Below are positions 36,590 to 57,003 of a DNA stretch of 64,000 bases, in pieces. The DNA lies in NCBI RefSeq assembly GCF_017742995.1, contig NZ_CP072425.1:1612001-1676000 (forward strand), written 5' to 3'. The translations under genes were made by a program, and so were the position numbers. The notes below the pieces were generated by a model, which saw only the letters and a program-made list of their open reading frames with translations, made no database searches and was not told the origin of the DNA. This DNA comes from Pseudoalteromonas viridis. Its GTDB lineage: Bacteria; Pseudomonadota; Gammaproteobacteria; Enterobacterales; Alteromonadaceae. The first letter of the stretch is position 1; each line of letters starts with the position of its first letter.

Positions 36590-36861
36590 AGAGCTGTGCT
36601 CAAAACGAAGCAAAGAATTCGGGTTGAAGCGCATAATTTCGGCACTTTGCAGACTTTATAGTCTACAATGATCCGATAAATTGCGTTTCCGTCCAAGACC
36701 GTAGGTGTAACTAAGTTACTTAATTCCCTACGTAGACGGTGTGAATCCCAGCTAGATTTTCCTAATCTTCTGGTTCTCGCCGTAAAAAGCAGCTCTGAGT
36801 CGAAAGACAATGAGTAAAGTAGAACTGGGACACGTTCCCATCATAACCAGGAGTAACACCC
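36590..36861 (+). promoter_or_regulatory. rplJ mRNA leader (L10 binding region)
   Basis: Long untranslated leader of about 270 bases before rplJ, as in other gammaproteobacteria, where L10-L12 binds to repress translation. The individual stems were not folded, so only the region is claimed. Confidence 0.55.
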
Positions 36862-37356
36862 ATGGCTTTAAATCTTCAAGACAAAAAAGCAATTGTTGCT
36901 GAAGTCAACGAAGCTGCCAAAGGTGCTCTGTCTGCAGTTGTTGCAGATTCTCGTGGTGTAACAGTAGATGCGATCACTGCGCTTCGTAAAGAAGCTCGTG
37001 AAGCTGGCGTATGGATGAAAGTTGTCCGTAACACGCTTGCTAAACGCGCTGTTGAAGGTACTGAATATGAGTGCCTTAACGAATCGCTAGTAGGCCCAAG
37101 CCTAATCGCTTTCTCTTCAGAGCACCCAGGTGCTGCGGCTCGTATCTTCGCTGATTTCGCGAAGAAAAACGAGTTGTTCGAACTGAAAGCGGCTGCATTT
37201 GAAGGCAATGTTGTTGACGTAGACATGCTAGCTAAGCTGCCTACTTACGACGAAGCTGTTGCACGCTTAATGAGCGCTATGAAAGAAGCGTCAGCTGGTA
37301 AATTGTGTAAAACAATTGAAGCTGTACGTGTTCAGAAAGCTGAAGCAGCTGCTTAA
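36862..37356 (+). CDS. rplJ: 50S ribosomal protein L10
   Basis: 164 residues. [21 protein letters not shown] and the [15 protein letters not shown] block are typical; C-terminal helix binds L7/L12. CAGGAGTAAC site before the ATG. Confidence 0.98.
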   Translation: MALNLQDKKAIVAEVNEAAKGALSAVVADSRGVTVDAITALRKEAREAGVWMKVVRNTLAKRAVEGTEYECLNESLVGPSLIAFSSEHPGAAARIFADFAKKNELFELKAAAFEGNVVDVDMLAKLPTYDEAVARLMSAMKEASAGKLCKTIEAVRVQKAEAAA

Positions 37357-37426
37357 TAGCACGCTTCTTACTTTCACAAATAAATTTTTAGAACCCCATG
37401 GTTCGTGATTAATTAGGAAACTTAAA

Positions 37427-37789
37427 ATGTCTGTAACTAAAGACCAAATCCTTGACGCTATTGCTGAAATGTCAGTAATGGAAGTTGTTGAACTAGTTGA
37501 AGCAATGGAAGAGAAGTTCGGCGTAACTGCAGCTGCTGCTGTTGTTGCTGCTGGTCCTGCTGAAGCTGCTGAAGAGAAGACTGAGTTCGACGTAATCCTA
37601 GCTGGCGCTGGCGGTAACAAAGTTGCTGCTATCAAAGCTGTACGTGGTGCAACTGGTCTTGGCCTTAAAGAAGCTAAGGCTCTTGTTGAGTCTGCTCCTG
37701 CACCTATCAAAGAAGGTGTTTCTAAGGAAGAAGCTGAAGCACTTAAGAAAGATCTTGAAGAAGCTGGTGCTGAAGTTGAGATCAAGTAA
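37427..37789 (+). CDS. rplL: 50S ribosomal protein L7/L12
   Basis: 120 residues. N-terminal dimerisation region, Ala-rich hinge (about 38-52), C-domain with [24 protein letters not shown]. Very codon-biased. Confidence 0.98.
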   Translation: MSVTKDQILDAIAEMSVMEVVELVEAMEEKFGVTAAAAVVAAGPAEAAEEKTEFDVILAGAGGNKVAAIKAVRGATGLGLKEAKALVESAPAPIKEGVSKEEAEALKKDLEEAGAEVEIK

Positions 37790-37827
37790 TCTGGCATTTG
37801 CTAGGTTCGCTGCCTGAGCAATCAGGC

Positions 37828-37862
37828 AAGGGCTGGTGATTATTTAATCACCGGCCCTTTTG
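37828..37862 (+). terminator. Attenuator between rplL and rpoB
   Basis: AAGGGC and GCCCTT plus GGTGAT and ATCACC form a long stem with a T-rich ending (TTTTGC). In E. coli the same place has a partial terminator that lowers rpoBC expression. Confidence 0.8.
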
Positions 37863-38054
37863 CGCTATAGAGCGACGCTTTCCTGTTGCGCAATAAATTC
37901 CTATGTTTTTTCTTATTTTTCAATTTGTTAGTAGTATTTTGAAAGTGAGTGACTCGTAGGACGACAATTAGATGTTGTTATCATGGCTTAGATGCCAATG
38001 AAGTCTGTTCTCCATGAACAGGTTGGGTCAAAGATCAGCAAGCTGAGGAACCCC

Positions 38055-42080
<4,026 letters not shown>

Positions 42081-42175
42081 TCCGCCGGGCCGCTTAAGCG
42101 GCCCAGACCGGACTGAAAAGAATGAAGGGGCAAGCCTGGCTTGCCCTCAAGATTAACTCCGACAGGAGAGCTAAG

Positions 42176-45100
42176 GTGAAAGACTTACTTAAGTTTCTGA
42201 AGCAACAAAATAAGACCGAAGAATTCGATGCAATTCGCATTGGTCTTGCTTCGCCGGACATGGTGCGTTCATGGTCCTATGGTGAGGTAAAGAAACCTGA
42301 GACAATTAACTACCGTACTTTCAAGCCTGAGCGTGACGGCTTATTCTGTGCCCGTATCTTCGGCCCAGTAAAAGATTATGAGTGTTTGTGTGGTAAGTAC
42401 AAGCGCTTGAAGCACCGTGGTGTGATCTGTGAAAAGTGTGGCGTTGAAGTTACACTGACTAAAGTACGCCGTGACCGCATGGGTCACATTGAACTGGCCA
42501 GCCCAGTTGCCCACATTTGGTTCCTAAAATCATTGCCGTCTCGTATTGGCCTGATGCTGGACATGACGCTACGTGACATCGAGCGTGTACTTTACTTCGA
42601 ATCATTCGTTGTAACTGAACCTGGCATGACAACGCTTGAGCGTGGTCAGCTGTTAGGTGAAGAAGAGTACCTGGATGCACTGGAAGAGCATGGTGACGAG
42701 TTCGAAGCGAAGATGGGTGCCGAAGCGGTACTTGATCTGCTGCGCGACCTGGACCTGGGTCAACTGATCGCTGAAATGCGTGAAGAGCTGCCAACTATCA
42801 ACTCTGAAACTAAGCGCAAGAAGATTACTAAGCGTCTTAAGTTGATGGAAGCGTTCCACCAGTCAGGTAACAACCCTGAGTGGATGGTAATGAGCGTACT
42901 GCCAGTTCTGCCACCTGATCTACGTCCATTGGTACCACTGGATGGTGGTCGTTTCGCGACGTCTGATCTGAACGATTTATACCGTCGTGTTATCAACCGT
43001 AACAACCGTCTTAAGCGTCTACTTGACCTGGCGGCACCTGACATCATCGTACGTAACGAAAAGCGTATGTTGCAAGAAGCGGTCGATGCACTACTAGATA
43101 ACGGTCGTCGTGGCCGTGCGATCACAGGTTCTAACAAGCGTCCTCTGAAGTCGCTTGCAGACATGATCAAAGGTAAGCAAGGTCGTTTCCGTCAGAACCT
43201 TCTTGGTAAGCGTGTTGACTACTCTGGCCGTTCTGTAATCACAGTAGGTCCTACACTGAAACTACATCAGTGTGGTCTGCCTAAGAAAATGGCACTTGAG
43301 CTGTTCAAGCCATTCATCTACGGCAAACTAGAGCGCCGCGGCATGGCGACTACCATCAAAGCTGCGAAGAAGATGGTAGAGCGCGAAGTACCAGAGGTTT
43401 GGGACGTACTTGATGAAGTGATCCGTGAACACCCGGTTCTTCTGAACCGTGCACCAACACTTCACAGACTTGGTATCCAGGCGTTTGAACCGGTACTAAT
43501 CGAAGGTAAAGCAATCCACCTGCACCCGCTAGTGTGTGCGGCGTATAACGCTGACTTCGACGGTGACCAAATGGCGGTACACGTACCGTTGACACTGGAA
43601 GCACAGCTTGAAGCTCGTGCGCTGATGATGTCGACCAACAACATTCTGTCTCCTGCGAACGGTGAGCCAATCATCGTACCTTCACAGGACGTTGTATTGG
43701 GTCTGTACTACATGACACGTGACCGCATCAATGCAAAAGGTGAAGGCATTGTCTTCAAAGATGCGAAAGAAGCTGAAAAAGCTTACCGTACTGGCGCGGC
43801 TGAACTACACGCACGCGTAAAAGTACGTATCGCAGAAGTCCACATTGATGGCGAAACAGGTGAGCGTAAAGACGTAACTGAAGTGGTTGAAACCACAGTT
43901 GGTCGTGCCATCCTGTCTTTGATCTTGCCAACTGGCCTGCCGTTTGAGCTTATCAACCGTGCGCTGGGTAAAAAGCAGATCTCTGGCCTGTTGAACGAGT
44001 GTTACCGTCGTCTGGGTCTGAAAGATACCGTTATCTTTGCTGACCAGGTGATGTACACCGGTTTCCACTACGCGATGAAGTCGGGTGTTTCTATCGGTAT
44101 CAACGATATGGAAATCCCACCGACGAAAGCAGGTATCATCGAAGCGGCTGAAGCTGAAGTTACAGAAATCAACCAGCAATTCCAGTCTGGTCTTGTAACT
44201 GCGGGTGAGAAATACAACAAAGTTATCGATATCTGGTCACGTGTTAATGAAAACTTGTCACGTGAGATGATGGCGAACTTGTCGAAAGACACTGTTGTGA
44301 ATGCAAAGGGTGAAGAGGAAGAGCAAGACTCTTTCAACTCAGTGTTCATGATGGCCGACTCGGGCGCACGTGGTAGTGCTGCTCAGATCCGTCAGCTAGC
44401 TGGTATGCGTGGTCTGATGGCACGTCCGGATGGTTCAATCATCGAAACACCGATCACCGCGAACTTCCGTGAAGGTCTGAACGTACTACAGTACTTCATC
44501 TCAACGCACGGTGCGCGTAAAGGTCTAGCGGATACCGCACTTAAGACAGCGAACTCGGGTTACCTGACTCGTCGTCTGGTAGACGTAGCACAAGATTTGG
44601 TCATCAACGAAACTGATTGTGGTACCCTTGAAGGTACTGTGATGAAGCCACTGATTGAAGGTGGTGACGTTGTAGAACCGCTACGCGAGCGTGTACTAGG
44701 TCGTGTTGTTGCTGAAGACGTGGTTATCCCTGGCACTGAAGAAGTGCTGGTTGAACGTAACGTGATGCTTGATGAGAAGCTGTGTGACCTGTTAGAAGAG
44801 CACTCAGTGGACGAAGTAAAAGTACGTTCAGTTATCACCTGTGAAAATGACTTTGGTGTGTGTGCTAACTGTTACGGTCGTGACCTTGCACGTGGCCACA
44901 TCATCAACGCGGGTGAGTCTGTTGGTGTTATCGCGGCACAGTCAATCGGTGAGCCGGGTACCCAGCTTACGATGCGTACCTTCCACATCGGTGGTGCGGC
45001 ATCTCGAGCGTCTGCAGAAAACAGCGTACAGGTTAAGAACAACGGTAGCATGAAGCTGCACAATGCGAAGTTCGTAATCAATACCGACGGTAAGATAGTG

Positions 45101-46357
45101 ATCACCTCACGTTCAACCGAAATTACGGTTATTGACGAGCAGGGCCGTGAGAAAGAGCGCTATAAAGTGCCTTACGGTGCCGTATTGGCAGTGAGTGACG
45201 GTGCAGAAGTAAAAGGTAACGACATTGTCGCGACCTGGGACCCGCACAGTCACCCAATCATCATCGAGCACGAGTCTAAAGTATCGTTCAGCGACATCGA
45301 CGATTCTAACACAGAAGCACAGACAGACGAGTTAACTGGTCTGACGCGTGTGGTTGTTAAAGACCTTGCTAAGGTGAATGCGAAAGAGCCTAAGCTTATC
45401 ATTGAAAATGAAGAGCGTGGCCTGCAAGAAATTCGCCTGCCTTCGTTCACTACCATCGAAATCACAGATGGTGCTACGGCTCAGCCGGGTGACGTACTGG
45501 CACGTATTCCTCAGGAAGGTTCGAAGACACGTGATATCACGGGTGGTCTACCTCGAGTTGCTGACTTGTTCGAAGCGCGTAAGCCAAAAGATCCAGCAAT
45601 CCTGGCAGAAATCACAGGTACCGTTAGCTTTGGTAAAGAAACCAAAGGTAAGAAGCGCCTGGTGATCACGCCGGAAGAGGGTGATGCATACGAAGAAATG
45701 ATCCCGAAATGGCGTCAGCTGAACGTGTTCGAGGGTGAGCAGGTATCCAAAGGTGAAGTTATCGCCGATGGTCCTGAGTCTCCGCACGACATCTTACGTC
45801 TGCGTGGTGTGACTGACGTATCTAACTACATCGTAAACGAAGTACAAGAAGTATATCGTCTACAGGGTGTAAAGATTAACGATAAGCACATCGAAACCAT
45901 CATTCGTCAGATGCTACGTAAATGTATCATCATCGATGGTGGTGACAGTGAGTTCCTGGCAGGCGAGCAAGCCGAAGTGGCGCGCGTTAACATCGCAAAC
46001 CGTGAGCTAGAGAAACAAGGTAAGATCCCAGCTAAGTTCGAAATTCAGCTGATGGGTATTACCAAAGCCTCACTGGCAACAGAGTCTTTCATCTCTGCAG
46101 CCTCGTTCCAGGAGACAACACGTGTCCTGACTGAAGCGGCAGTAAATGGTAAGAGTGATGAGCTACGTGGTCTGAAAGAAAACGTTATCGTGGGTCGTTT
46201 GATCCCAGCGGGTACCGGTTTCTCTTACCACCTAGATCGCATCAACCGTCGTAAGCAAAATGAAGCTGCAGTTGAAGAGCAAACAGTAAGTGCTGAAGAA
46301 GCATCTCAAGCACTGACTGACGCACTAAATGCAGACTTGCTTGGCGGCCAAGACTAA
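42176..46357 (+). CDS. rpoC: RNA polymerase subunit beta'
   Basis: 1393 residues from the GTG at 42176 ([20 protein letters not shown]), after AGGAGAG. N-terminal zinc site [20 protein letters not shown], catalytic NADFDGDQM and second zinc site with [13 protein letters not shown] are present. 95 bases after rpoB. Confidence 0.98.
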   Translation: MKDLLKFLKQQNKTEEFDAIRIGLASPDMVRSWSYGEVKKPETINYRTFKPERDGLFCARIFGPVKDYECLCGKYKRLKHRGVICEKCGVEVTLTKVRRDRMGHIELASPVAHIWFLKSLPSRIGLMLDMTLRDIERVLYFESFVVTEPGMTTLERGQLLGEEEYLDALEEHGDEFEAKMGAEAVLDLLRDLDLGQLIAEMREELPTINSETKRKKITKRLKLMEAFHQSGNNPEWMVMSVLPVLPPDLRPLVPLDGGRFATSDLNDLYRRVINRNNRLKRLLDLAAPDIIVRNEKRMLQEAVDALLDNGRRGRAITGSNKRPLKSLADMIKGKQGRFRQNLLGKRVDYSGRSVITVGPTLKLHQCGLPKKMALELFKPFIYGKLERRGMATTIKAAKKMVEREVPEVWDVLDEVIREHPVLLNRAPTLHRLGIQAFEPVLIEGKAIHLHPLVCAAYNADFDGDQMAVHVPLTLEAQLEARALMMSTNNILSPANGEPIIVPSQDVVLGLYYMTRDRINAKGEGIVFKDAKEAEKAYRTGAAELHARVKVRIAEVHIDGETGERKDVTEVVETTVGRAILSLILPTGLPFELINRALGKKQISGLLNECYRRLGLKDTVIFADQVMYTGFHYAMKSGVSIGINDMEIPPTKAGIIEAAEAEVTEINQQFQSGLVTAGEKYNKVIDIWSRVNENLSREMMANLSKDTVVNAKGEEEEQDSFNSVFMMADSGARGSAAQIRQLAGMRGLMARPDGSIIETPITANFREGLNVLQYFISTHGARKGLADTALKTANSGYLTRRLVDVAQDLVINETDCGTLEGTVMKPLIEGGDVVEPLRERVLGRVVAEDVVIPGTEEVLVERNVMLDEKLCDLLEEHSVDEVKVRSVITCENDFGVCANCYGRDLARGHIINAGESVGVIAAQSIGEPGTQLTMRTFHIGGAASRASAENSVQVKNNGSMKLHNAKFVINTDGKIVITSRSTEITVIDEQGREKERYKVPYGAVLAVSDGAEVKGNDIVATWDPHSHPIIIEHESKVSFSDIDDSNTEAQTDELTGLTRVVVKDLAKVNAKEPKLIIENEERGLQEIRLPSFTTIEITDGATAQPGDVLARIPQEGSKTRDITGGLPRVADLFEARKPKDPAILAEITGTVSFGKETKGKKRLVITPEEGDAYEEMIPKWRQLNVFEGEQVSKGEVIADGPESPHDILRLRGVTDVSNYIVNEVQEVYRLQGVKINDKHIETIIRQMLRKCIIIDGGDSEFLAGEQAEVARVNIANRELEKQGKIPAKFEIQLMGITKASLATESFISAASFQETTRVLTEAAVNGKSDELRGLKENVIVGRLIPAGTGFSYHLDRINRRKQNEAAVEEQTVSAEEASQALTDALNADLLGGQD

Positions 46358-46385
46358 AATTGACGAAAAACGCGTCAATTGCAAT

Positions 46386-46413
46386 AAAAAGGCAGCTTTA
46401 ACGCTGCCTTTTT
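46386..46413 (+). terminator. Terminator after rpoC
   Basis: AAAAAGGCAGC and GCTGCCTTTTT form an eleven-pair stem with a T tail. Confidence 0.93.
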
Positions 46414-46424
46414 AGTTGTTTTGG

Positions 46425-46453
46425 TTGACAGGTTAAACTTTGCTCATTAAAAT
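46425..46453 (+). promoter_or_regulatory. Promoter of the str operon
   Basis: TTGACA (46425-46430), 17 bases, TAAAAT (46448-46453), then TCCGCCACCC. Near-consensus. Confidence 0.85.
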
Positions 46454-46547
46454 TCCGCCACCCATTTATTCGTTCGAATAACCGAATGCTTAAAATGGCG
46501 AAATTTGATTTTTTCAGTAGTAATTTTATTAATTCAGGAGCTATTTA

Positions 46548-46922
46548 ATGGCAACTATTAACCAGCTAGTACGTAAGCCACGTCGCAGCAAGGTTACTAA
46601 GAGCAACTCAGCTGCTCTTAAAGCTTGTCCTCAAAAGCGTGGTGTATGTACTCGTGTATATACAACTACACCTAAGAAGCCAAACTCTGCACTACGTAAA
46701 GTAGCGCGTGTTCGTCTAACGAACGGCTTCGAAGTAACATCTTACATTGGTGGTGAAGGCCACAACTTGCAAGAGCACAGTGTTATCCTAATCCGTGGTG
46801 GTCGTGTTAAAGACTTACCAGGTGTGCGTTTCCACACAGTACGTGGCGCGCTTGACTGTGCTGGCGTAAATGACCGTAAACAAGGTCGTTCTAAGTACGG
46901 TGCAAAACGTCCTAAGGGCTAA
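46548..46922 (+). CDS. rpsL: 30S ribosomal protein S12
   Basis: 124 residues. K43 (TPKKPNS) and K88 ([11 protein letters not shown]), the streptomycin resistance positions, are wild type. First gene of the str operon. Confidence 0.98.
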   Translation: MATINQLVRKPRRSKVTKSNSAALKACPQKRGVCTRVYTTTPKKPNSALRKVARVRLTNGFEVTSYIGGEGHNLQEHSVILIRGGRVKDLPGVRFHTVRGALDCAGVNDRKQGRSKYGAKRPKG

Positions 46923-47006
46923 TGGTTCTCCGTTAGTAAGGCCAAGCACTTAAGTTTTAATTTATATATTTTGTTTTGGGAATTCGTCGTAGTAAGACGA
47001 ACCTGA

Positions 47007-47495
<489 letters not shown>

Positions 47496-47522
47496 TCTGC
47501 CCGAGACCTTTAAGAGGATAAT

Positions 47523-49637
47523 ATGGCACGTACAACTCCTATTGAGCGCTACCGTAATATCGGGATCTGTGCTCACGTAGATGCGGGGAAAACCACCACT
47601 ACGGAACGTGTACTTTATTACACGGGCCTGTCTCACAAAATTGGTGAGGTACATGATGGTGCCGCAACTATGGACTGGATGGAGCAGGAGCAGGAGCGTG
47701 GTATTACCATTACTTCTGCTGCGACCACGTGTTTCTGGAAAGGGATGGATGCTCAGTTTGATGAGCATCGTATAAACATCATCGATACTCCCGGACACGT
47801 AGACTTCACCATCGAAGTAGAACGTTCATTGCGTGTACTAGATGGCGCTGTAGTCGTATTATGTGCTTCATCAGGTGTACAACCACAAACGGAAACCGTT
47901 TGGCGTCAGGCGAACAAGTACGAAGTACCTCGCATGATTTTCGTCAATAAAATGGACCGTACCGGCGCAGATTTTCTCGCCGTTGTGGATCAGGTGAAAA
48001 AGCGTCTTGGCGCTACGCCTGTGCCAATTCAGCTACCAATTGGTGCTGAAGATGAATTTAAAGGTGTTATTGATCTCATCAAGATGAAAGCCATCAACTG
48101 GAATGCTGAAGACCAGGGGATGACTTTCAACTACGAAGAGATCCCGGCAGAACTTCAGGAGCTGGCAGAGGAGTGGCGCGCAGAGCTACTCGAATCTGCC
48201 GCAGAAGCTTCTGAAGAGCTAATGGACAAATATCTTGAAGAAGGTGAACTGAACGAGGCCGAAATTAAGGCCGCGATCCGTCAGCGTACATTGAACAATG
48301 AAATTGTGCCAATGACCTGTGGTAGTGCGTTCAAAAACAAAGGTGTTCAGGCTGTGCTTGATGCCGTTGTTGAATACATGCCATCTCCAACTGAGGTTAA
48401 AGAGATCCAGGGTATCCTGGAAGATGAAAGCGAAGCAACGCGTCCTGCGGACGACAGCGCACCGTTTTCTGCTCTGGCGTTTAAGATCGCCACCGACCCA
48501 TTTGTTGGTACGCTTACCTTCTTCCGAGTTTATTCCGGCACAGTAGGTCAGGGTGACTCGGTTTATAACCCAGTTAAAGGCAAAAAAGAGCGCTTTGGAC
48601 GTATCGTTCAGATGCACTCAAACTCGCGTGAAGAGATCAAAGAAGTTCGCGCCGGGGACATTGCTGCTGCAATTGGTCTCAAAGACGTTACCACAGGTGA
48701 CACGCTTTGTGCCCATGATGCTGTTATCACGTTAGAGCGTATGGAATTCCCAGAGCCTGTGATTTCAGTGGCAGTAGAGCCTAAGACCGTTGCTGACCAA
48801 GAAAAAATGGGTATCGCGCTGGGTAAACTGGCGGCGGAAGACCCGTCTTTCAGAGTTGAAACCGACGAAGAATCAGGCCAAACCATTATTTCAGGTATGG
48901 GTGAACTCCACCTGGATATCATCGTTGATCGCATGAAACGTGAATTCAGTGTTGAATGTAACGTAGGTAAGCCACAAGTTGCTTATCGTGAAACGATCCG
49001 CGGTTCGGTTGAAGCCGAAGGTAAATTCGTACGTCAGTCAGGCGGACGCGGCCAGTACGGTCACGTTTGGTTGAAGCTCGAGCCTATGGATGTTGCTGAT
49101 GAAGACGCGCCAATTTACGAATTCGTAAACGAAATCGTAGGCGGCACGGTTCCTAAGGAATACATTCCTGCGGTTGACAAAGGCATCCAGGAGCAGATGA
49201 AGCAAGGTGTTCTTGCGGGTTATCCTATGCTGGGTGTGAAAGCTACCTTGTTTGACGGCTCGTTCCACGATGTCGACTCAAATGAGATGGCGTTTAAGAT
49301 TGCCGGCGCAATGGGCTTCAAGAAAGGCGCGCTTGATGCGCAGCCTGTGATTCTTGAGCCTGTTATGAAGGTAGAAGTCACCACCCCTGAAGCAAACATG
49401 GGTGATGTCGTTGGCGACCTCAACCGTCGTCGAGGCATAATCGAAGGTATGGAAGACTCATTTGGTGGTCTGAAGCAAGTTAATGCTCAGGTGCCGCTGT
49501 CTGAAATGTTTGGTTATGCAACCGATCTTCGTTCTGCAACACAAGGTCGAGCTTCGTACTCAATGGAATTTTCCAAGTACGCAGAAGCGGCGAAAAACGT
49601 TGCTGACGCAATTATTGCAGCTCGCGCTGTTAAGTAA
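47523..49637 (+). CDS. fusA: Elongation factor G
   Basis: 704-residue translocase GTPase. G1 [25 protein letters not shown] (G3), [10 protein letters not shown] (G4). Domain [14 protein letters not shown] is present. AAGAGGATA precedes the ATG. Confidence 0.98.
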   Translation: MARTTPIERYRNIGICAHVDAGKTTTTERVLYYTGLSHKIGEVHDGAATMDWMEQEQERGITITSAATTCFWKGMDAQFDEHRINIIDTPGHVDFTIEVERSLRVLDGAVVVLCASSGVQPQTETVWRQANKYEVPRMIFVNKMDRTGADFLAVVDQVKKRLGATPVPIQLPIGAEDEFKGVIDLIKMKAINWNAEDQGMTFNYEEIPAELQELAEEWRAELLESAAEASEELMDKYLEEGELNEAEIKAAIRQRTLNNEIVPMTCGSAFKNKGVQAVLDAVVEYMPSPTEVKEIQGILEDESEATRPADDSAPFSALAFKIATDPFVGTLTFFRVYSGTVGQGDSVYNPVKGKKERFGRIVQMHSNSREEIKEVRAGDIAAAIGLKDVTTGDTLCAHDAVITLERMEFPEPVISVAVEPKTVADQEKMGIALGKLAAEDPSFRVETDEESGQTIISGMGELHLDIIVDRMKREFSVECNVGKPQVAYRETIRGSVEAEGKFVRQSGGRGQYGHVWLKLEPMDVADEDAPIYEFVNEIVGGTVPKEYIPAVDKGIQEQMKQGVLAGYPMLGVKATLFDGSFHDVDSNEMAFKIAGAMGFKKGALDAQPVILEPVMKVEVTTPEANMGDVVGDLNRRRGIIEGMEDSFGGLKQVNAQVPLSEMFGYATDLRSATQGRASYSMEFSKYAEAAKNVADAIIAARAVK

Positions 49638-49694
49638 TTTTAGTTCGGTCCGGTCTTAGGGCTGGACTTTAATTTCTTTATAGGAATTTTGAAA

Positions 49695-50879
49695 ATGGCA
49701 AAAGAAAAGTTTGAACGTTCGAAACCGCACGTTAACGTTGGTACTATCGGCCACGTTGACCACGGTAAAACTACCCTAACTGCAGCAATCACTAACGTAC
49801 TTGCAAAAGTATACGGTGGTGAAGCGAAAGACTTCGCATCAATCGATAACGCTCCAGAAGAGCGTGAGCGTGGTATCACAATCTCAACTTCACACGTTGA
49901 GTATGACACACCAACTCGCCACTACGCGCACGTTGACTGTCCTGGACACGCTGACTACGTTAAAAACATGATCACTGGTGCTGCTCAGATGGACGGCGCG
50001 ATCCTGGTAGTTGCTGCAACTGACGGTCCTATGCCTCAAACACGTGAGCACATCCTACTTTCTCGTCAGGTTGGTGTACCTTACATCATCGTATTCATGA
50101 ACAAATGTGACATGGTTGACGACGAAGAGCTACTAGAGCTAGTAGAGATGGAAGTTCGTGAACTTCTTTCTGAGTACGACTTCCCAGGTGATGACCTGCC
50201 TCTAATCCAGGGTTCTGCTCTTAAAGCGCTTGAAGGCGAGAAAGAGTGGGAAGACAAGATCGTTGAGCTTGCAGAAGCACTAGATTCTTACATCCCAGAG
50301 CCAGAGCGTGACATCGATAAGCCGTTCATCATGCCTATCGAAGACGTATTCTCAATCCAGGGTCGTGGTACAGTAGTAACTGGCCGTGTTGAAGCTGGTA
50401 TCATCAACGTGAACGACGAAGTTGAAATCGTAGGTATCAAAGAAACTACGAAGACAACTTGTACAGGTGTTGAAATGTTCCGTAAGCTGCTTGACGAAGG
50501 TCGTGCAGGTGAGAACATCGGTGCCCTTCTACGTGGTACTAAGCGTGATGAAGTTGAGCGTGGTCAGGTTCTTGCTAAGCCTGGTTCAATCACTCCGCAC
50601 ACTAAGTTCACTTCAGAAGTATACGTACTGTCTAAAGATGAAGGTGGTCGTCACACTCCATTCTTCAAAGGCTACCGTCCACAGTTCTACTTCCGTACAA
50701 CTGACGTAACTGGTAACGTTGAGCTGCCAGAAGGCGTTGAAATGGTAATGCCTGGTGACAACATCAAGATGACTGTTGAGCTGATCTGCCCAATCGCGAT
50801 GGACGAAGGTCTACGTTTCGCGATCCGTGAAGGTGGCCGTACAGTTGGTGCTGGTGTTGTTGCAACTATCGTTGAGTAA
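49695..50879 (+). CDS. tuf: Elongation factor Tu
   Basis: 394 residues from ATG 49695 ([15 protein letters not shown]); TTG two codons earlier is not used. [22 protein letters not shown] and NKCDMVD are the GTPase motifs. Ends [20 protein letters not shown] leads. Fourth gene of the str operon; strong codon bias. Confidence 0.98.
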   Translation: MAKEKFERSKPHVNVGTIGHVDHGKTTLTAAITNVLAKVYGGEAKDFASIDNAPEERERGITISTSHVEYDTPTRHYAHVDCPGHADYVKNMITGAAQMDGAILVVAATDGPMPQTREHILLSRQVGVPYIIVFMNKCDMVDDEELLELVEMEVRELLSEYDFPGDDLPLIQGSALKALEGEKEWEDKIVELAEALDSYIPEPERDIDKPFIMPIEDVFSIQGRGTVVTGRVEAGIINVNDEVEIVGIKETTKTTCTGVEMFRKLLDEGRAGENIGALLRGTKRDEVERGQVLAKPGSITPHTKFTSEVYVLSKDEGGRHTPFFKGYRPQFYFRTTDVTGNVELPEGVEMVMPGDNIKMTVELICPIAMDEGLRFAIREGGRTVGAGVVATIVE

Positions 50880-50907
50880 TCAACAGTAGTGATGCAATAA
50901 GCATTAT

Positions 50908-50936
50908 AAAAAAAGGTCACTTCGGTGGCCTTTTTT
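50908..50936 (+). terminator. Terminator after tuf
   Basis: AAAAAAAGGTCAC, TTCG loop, GTGGCCTTTTTT. A stable tetraloop hairpin with a T run. Confidence 0.93.
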
Positions 50937-50958
50937 AATGCCTGAGTGAAAGTCATCA

Positions 50959-51018
50959 TGTGAAGGTGGCGCCTTCCGCAAGGCAATGTTGGTGCTTGTA
51001 GCTACAATCGTAGAATAA
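50959..51018 (+). pseudogene. Relic of a second tuf gene (C-terminal 19 codons)
   Basis: One frame reads C-EGG-AFRKAMLVL-VATIVE-stop. EGG and VATIVE with the stop match the EF-Tu ending [17 protein letters not shown], and GTGAAGGTGGC is identical to the tuf copy. In VATIVE five of six codons differ from the intact tuf at the third base, so it is not a recent copy. It is followed by AAAAGGTGCGGCCTTTAT and CATGCCTGA, like the tuf terminator and its flank. The middle nine residues do not match. Confidence 0.55.
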
Positions 51019-51237
51019 TCTACAGATTGCAGTAACACTGTGAGAAAGGTCGTTTCCTTGTAAAAGGTGCGGCCTTTATTCATGCCTGAAAGATGAGAGA
51101 AGTAACGGGTTCAGTTAAATTGGCTCATTTCACCTTTTTGAAAGGGGAATATCTGTTCGAAAACATATCAAAAAACACCTTTTTGTTTGTATTTTGTCCG
51201 AACGCACCGTTTTTCTCACTTTTCTTCAAAAAAGGGG
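51019..51237 (+). other. Spacer between the tuf relic and the rrn promoters
   Basis: AT-rich, with T-runs before the rrn P1 that may serve as UP elements. No gene called; the 67-codon open frame here (51093-51296) crosses the promoter and has no family likeness. Confidence 0.5.
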
Positions 51238-51265
51238 TTGCGCTTGGTTTCGATTTCCCTATAAT
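51238..51265 (+). promoter_or_regulatory. rrn promoter P1
   Basis: TTGCGC (51238-51243), 16 bases, TATAAT (51260-51265), then GCGCATCC. Confidence 0.75.
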
Positions 51266-51362
51266 GCGCATCCACCGACACGGGGCACAACGCTGAAAAG
51301 CAGCGAGCCAAGTGAAGGGAAAGCCAAACGGAAAGCTTAATTAAGAAAATTAAATTTTCTAG

Positions 51363-51390
51363 TTGACTTTAAAAGTGAAGCGGTTAATAT
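51363..51390 (+). promoter_or_regulatory. rrn promoter P2
   Basis: TTGACT (51363-51368), 16 bases, TAATAT (51385-51390), then GGCGCTCC. Confidence 0.75.
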
Positions 51391-51456
51391 GGCGCTCCAC
51401 TTCGCAGCAAGGCTGCGGTAACTAACAAAGGTTAGTTACACCGGGTAACCGGATTA

Positions 51457-51468
51457 TGTTCTTTAAAA
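51457..51468 (+). promoter_or_regulatory. boxA antitermination site in the rrn leader
   Basis: TGTTCTTTAAAA resembles E. coli boxA TGCTCTTTAACA, the NusB-S10 site. A second copy, TGCTCTTTAAAA, lies in the 16S-23S spacer. Confidence 0.75.
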
Positions 51469-51655
51469 ATATGAAGCAATCATCTGTGTGGGCACTCGTA
51501 CAGATTGAGTTCTAACAGCGGATTTCAGTTTTACTGGATGACGCACAAAAATTTAGAGTCTCAACTGAACTGAGTGACTATAACAGTCAATTCGATACCG
51601 AAAGGTATCAAAATCAGAATTCAATGAGCACGAATCTTCGGATTCAAAAAACTTT

Positions 51656-53188
<1,533 letters not shown>

Positions 53189-53457
53189 TCGACTTAGAAC
53201 TAATTTGTTCGAAGTGTCCACACAGATGATTGTTGCTTGGTAAGCTTGCTTACTGAGTGATATTGCTCTTTAAAAATTTGGAAAGCTGATATTAAATTCT
53301 CGGAATGACAATGAAAATTGTTGTTCTATAGAGTTTTCGAAAGAAAAATGCCGATAAATTCGCAAGAATTTATTAGCGTCTACTTTAGTATTACTTAACT
53401 TCTGGCGAAGTTAAAACTGTCTTTAGCAGTACAATTCAAAACTATTTTGGGTTGTAT
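53189..53457 (+). other. 16S-23S spacer without tRNA
   Basis: 269 bases with a boxA at 53264-53275 and AT-rich sequence. No cloverleaf, T-loop GTTCGANNC or encoded CCA is present, so this operon type carries no spacer tRNA. Confidence 0.85.
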
Positions 53458-56337
<2,880 letters not shown>

Positions 56338-56521
56338 ACAACGCCAAAGTGGTTTTGTTCGTTAGAAGTTAAGATGATAAAGTAGACGAAAGAATTTAAT
56401 ATGCTTTTCCAGATTTTAAGTAAGGTGACACCCTCTGCAGTAGTGCGGAAATCAATTCACCTTGCTCAAATGAAATGCTCGCAAACAGCGCGATGTCATT
56501 AACCATTTGCACGAAAAGAAT

Positions 56522-56641
56522 TTGCTTGGTAACCATAGCGTTTTGGAACCACCTGACTCCATGCCGAACTCAGTAGTGAAACGAAATAGCGCCGATGATA
56601 GTGTGGGGTTTCCCATGTGAAAGTAGGACATTGCCAAGCGC
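56522..56641 (+). rRNA. rrf: 5S ribosomal RNA
   Basis: TTGCTTGGTAACC to GCCAAGCGCC pair at the ends; ACCTGACTCCATGCCGAACT in between is the conserved core. Ends accurate to a few bases. Confidence 0.95.
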
Positions 56642-56652
56642 CAAATAAAAGA

Positions 56653-56682
56653 AAGCCCGATTCGAAAGAGTCGGGCTTTTTT
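56653..56682 (+). terminator. Terminator of the rrn operon
   Basis: AGCCCGA and TCGGGCT with a GAAA-type loop, followed by TTTTT. Confidence 0.93.
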
Positions 56683-56702
56683 GCGTTTAGGTCCCTCAGC
56701 AA

Positions 56703-56918
56703 CAGCTAAACCAGCTCATTTCACCTTGCGCAAAGCAAATGCACTCGCGTTGCTCGCTGTCATTGTACTTTGCACCTAATTCATCCATGAAGCTGGGTCG
56801 ATGGTGAAGCTCGTATTTAGCAACCTTTGGGCGCACTTCCCTGTGGAGGGCTCCCGGCTCGTCCTCCATGACCCGCGTTCATTGCGCTGCGAAGCGGTGC
56901 TTCGGTCGCAATTCACCC
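56703..56918. repeat. Repeat R1 between the two 5S sequences
   Basis: Noncoding. Element B1 (56725-56774, CTTGCGCAAAGCAAATG ... GTACTTTGCA) and element A (56874-56918) recur in R2. A holds the hairpin TGCGAAGC, GGT, GCTTCGGTCGCA. Middle part 56778-56870 shares ATTCATCCATGAAGC with R3. Confidence 0.8.
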
Positions 56919-56943
56919 ATGTGAAAGTAGGACATTGCCAAGC
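56916..56943 (+). pseudogene. 3' fragment of a second 5S rRNA
   Basis: 28 bases identical to the end of the 5S gene (CCCATGTGAAAGTAGGACAT then TGCCAAGC). The 5' three quarters are missing and replaced by repeat R1. A second terminator follows, showing that a tandem 5S unit existed. Confidence 0.85.
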
Positions 56944-56956
56944 TCCTAATTAAAGA

Positions 56957-56986
56957 AACCCGCTGCAGCAATGCAGCGGGTTTTTT
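56957..56986 (+). terminator. Terminator after the 5S fragment
   Basis: AACCCGCTGCA and TGCAGCGGGTT form an eleven-pair stem with TTTT behind. Confidence 0.93.
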
Positions 56987-57003
56987 GCGTTTGGAGTAAA
57001 GTA

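Noticed and set aside
51093..51296. 67-codon open frame before the rrn operon
   Set aside because: It crosses the rrn P1 promoter and has T-run derived Phe/Lys-rich composition.
53189..53457. tRNA-Ile/Ala in the rrn spacer
   Set aside because: No acceptor stem pair, T loop or anticodon arm could be found.
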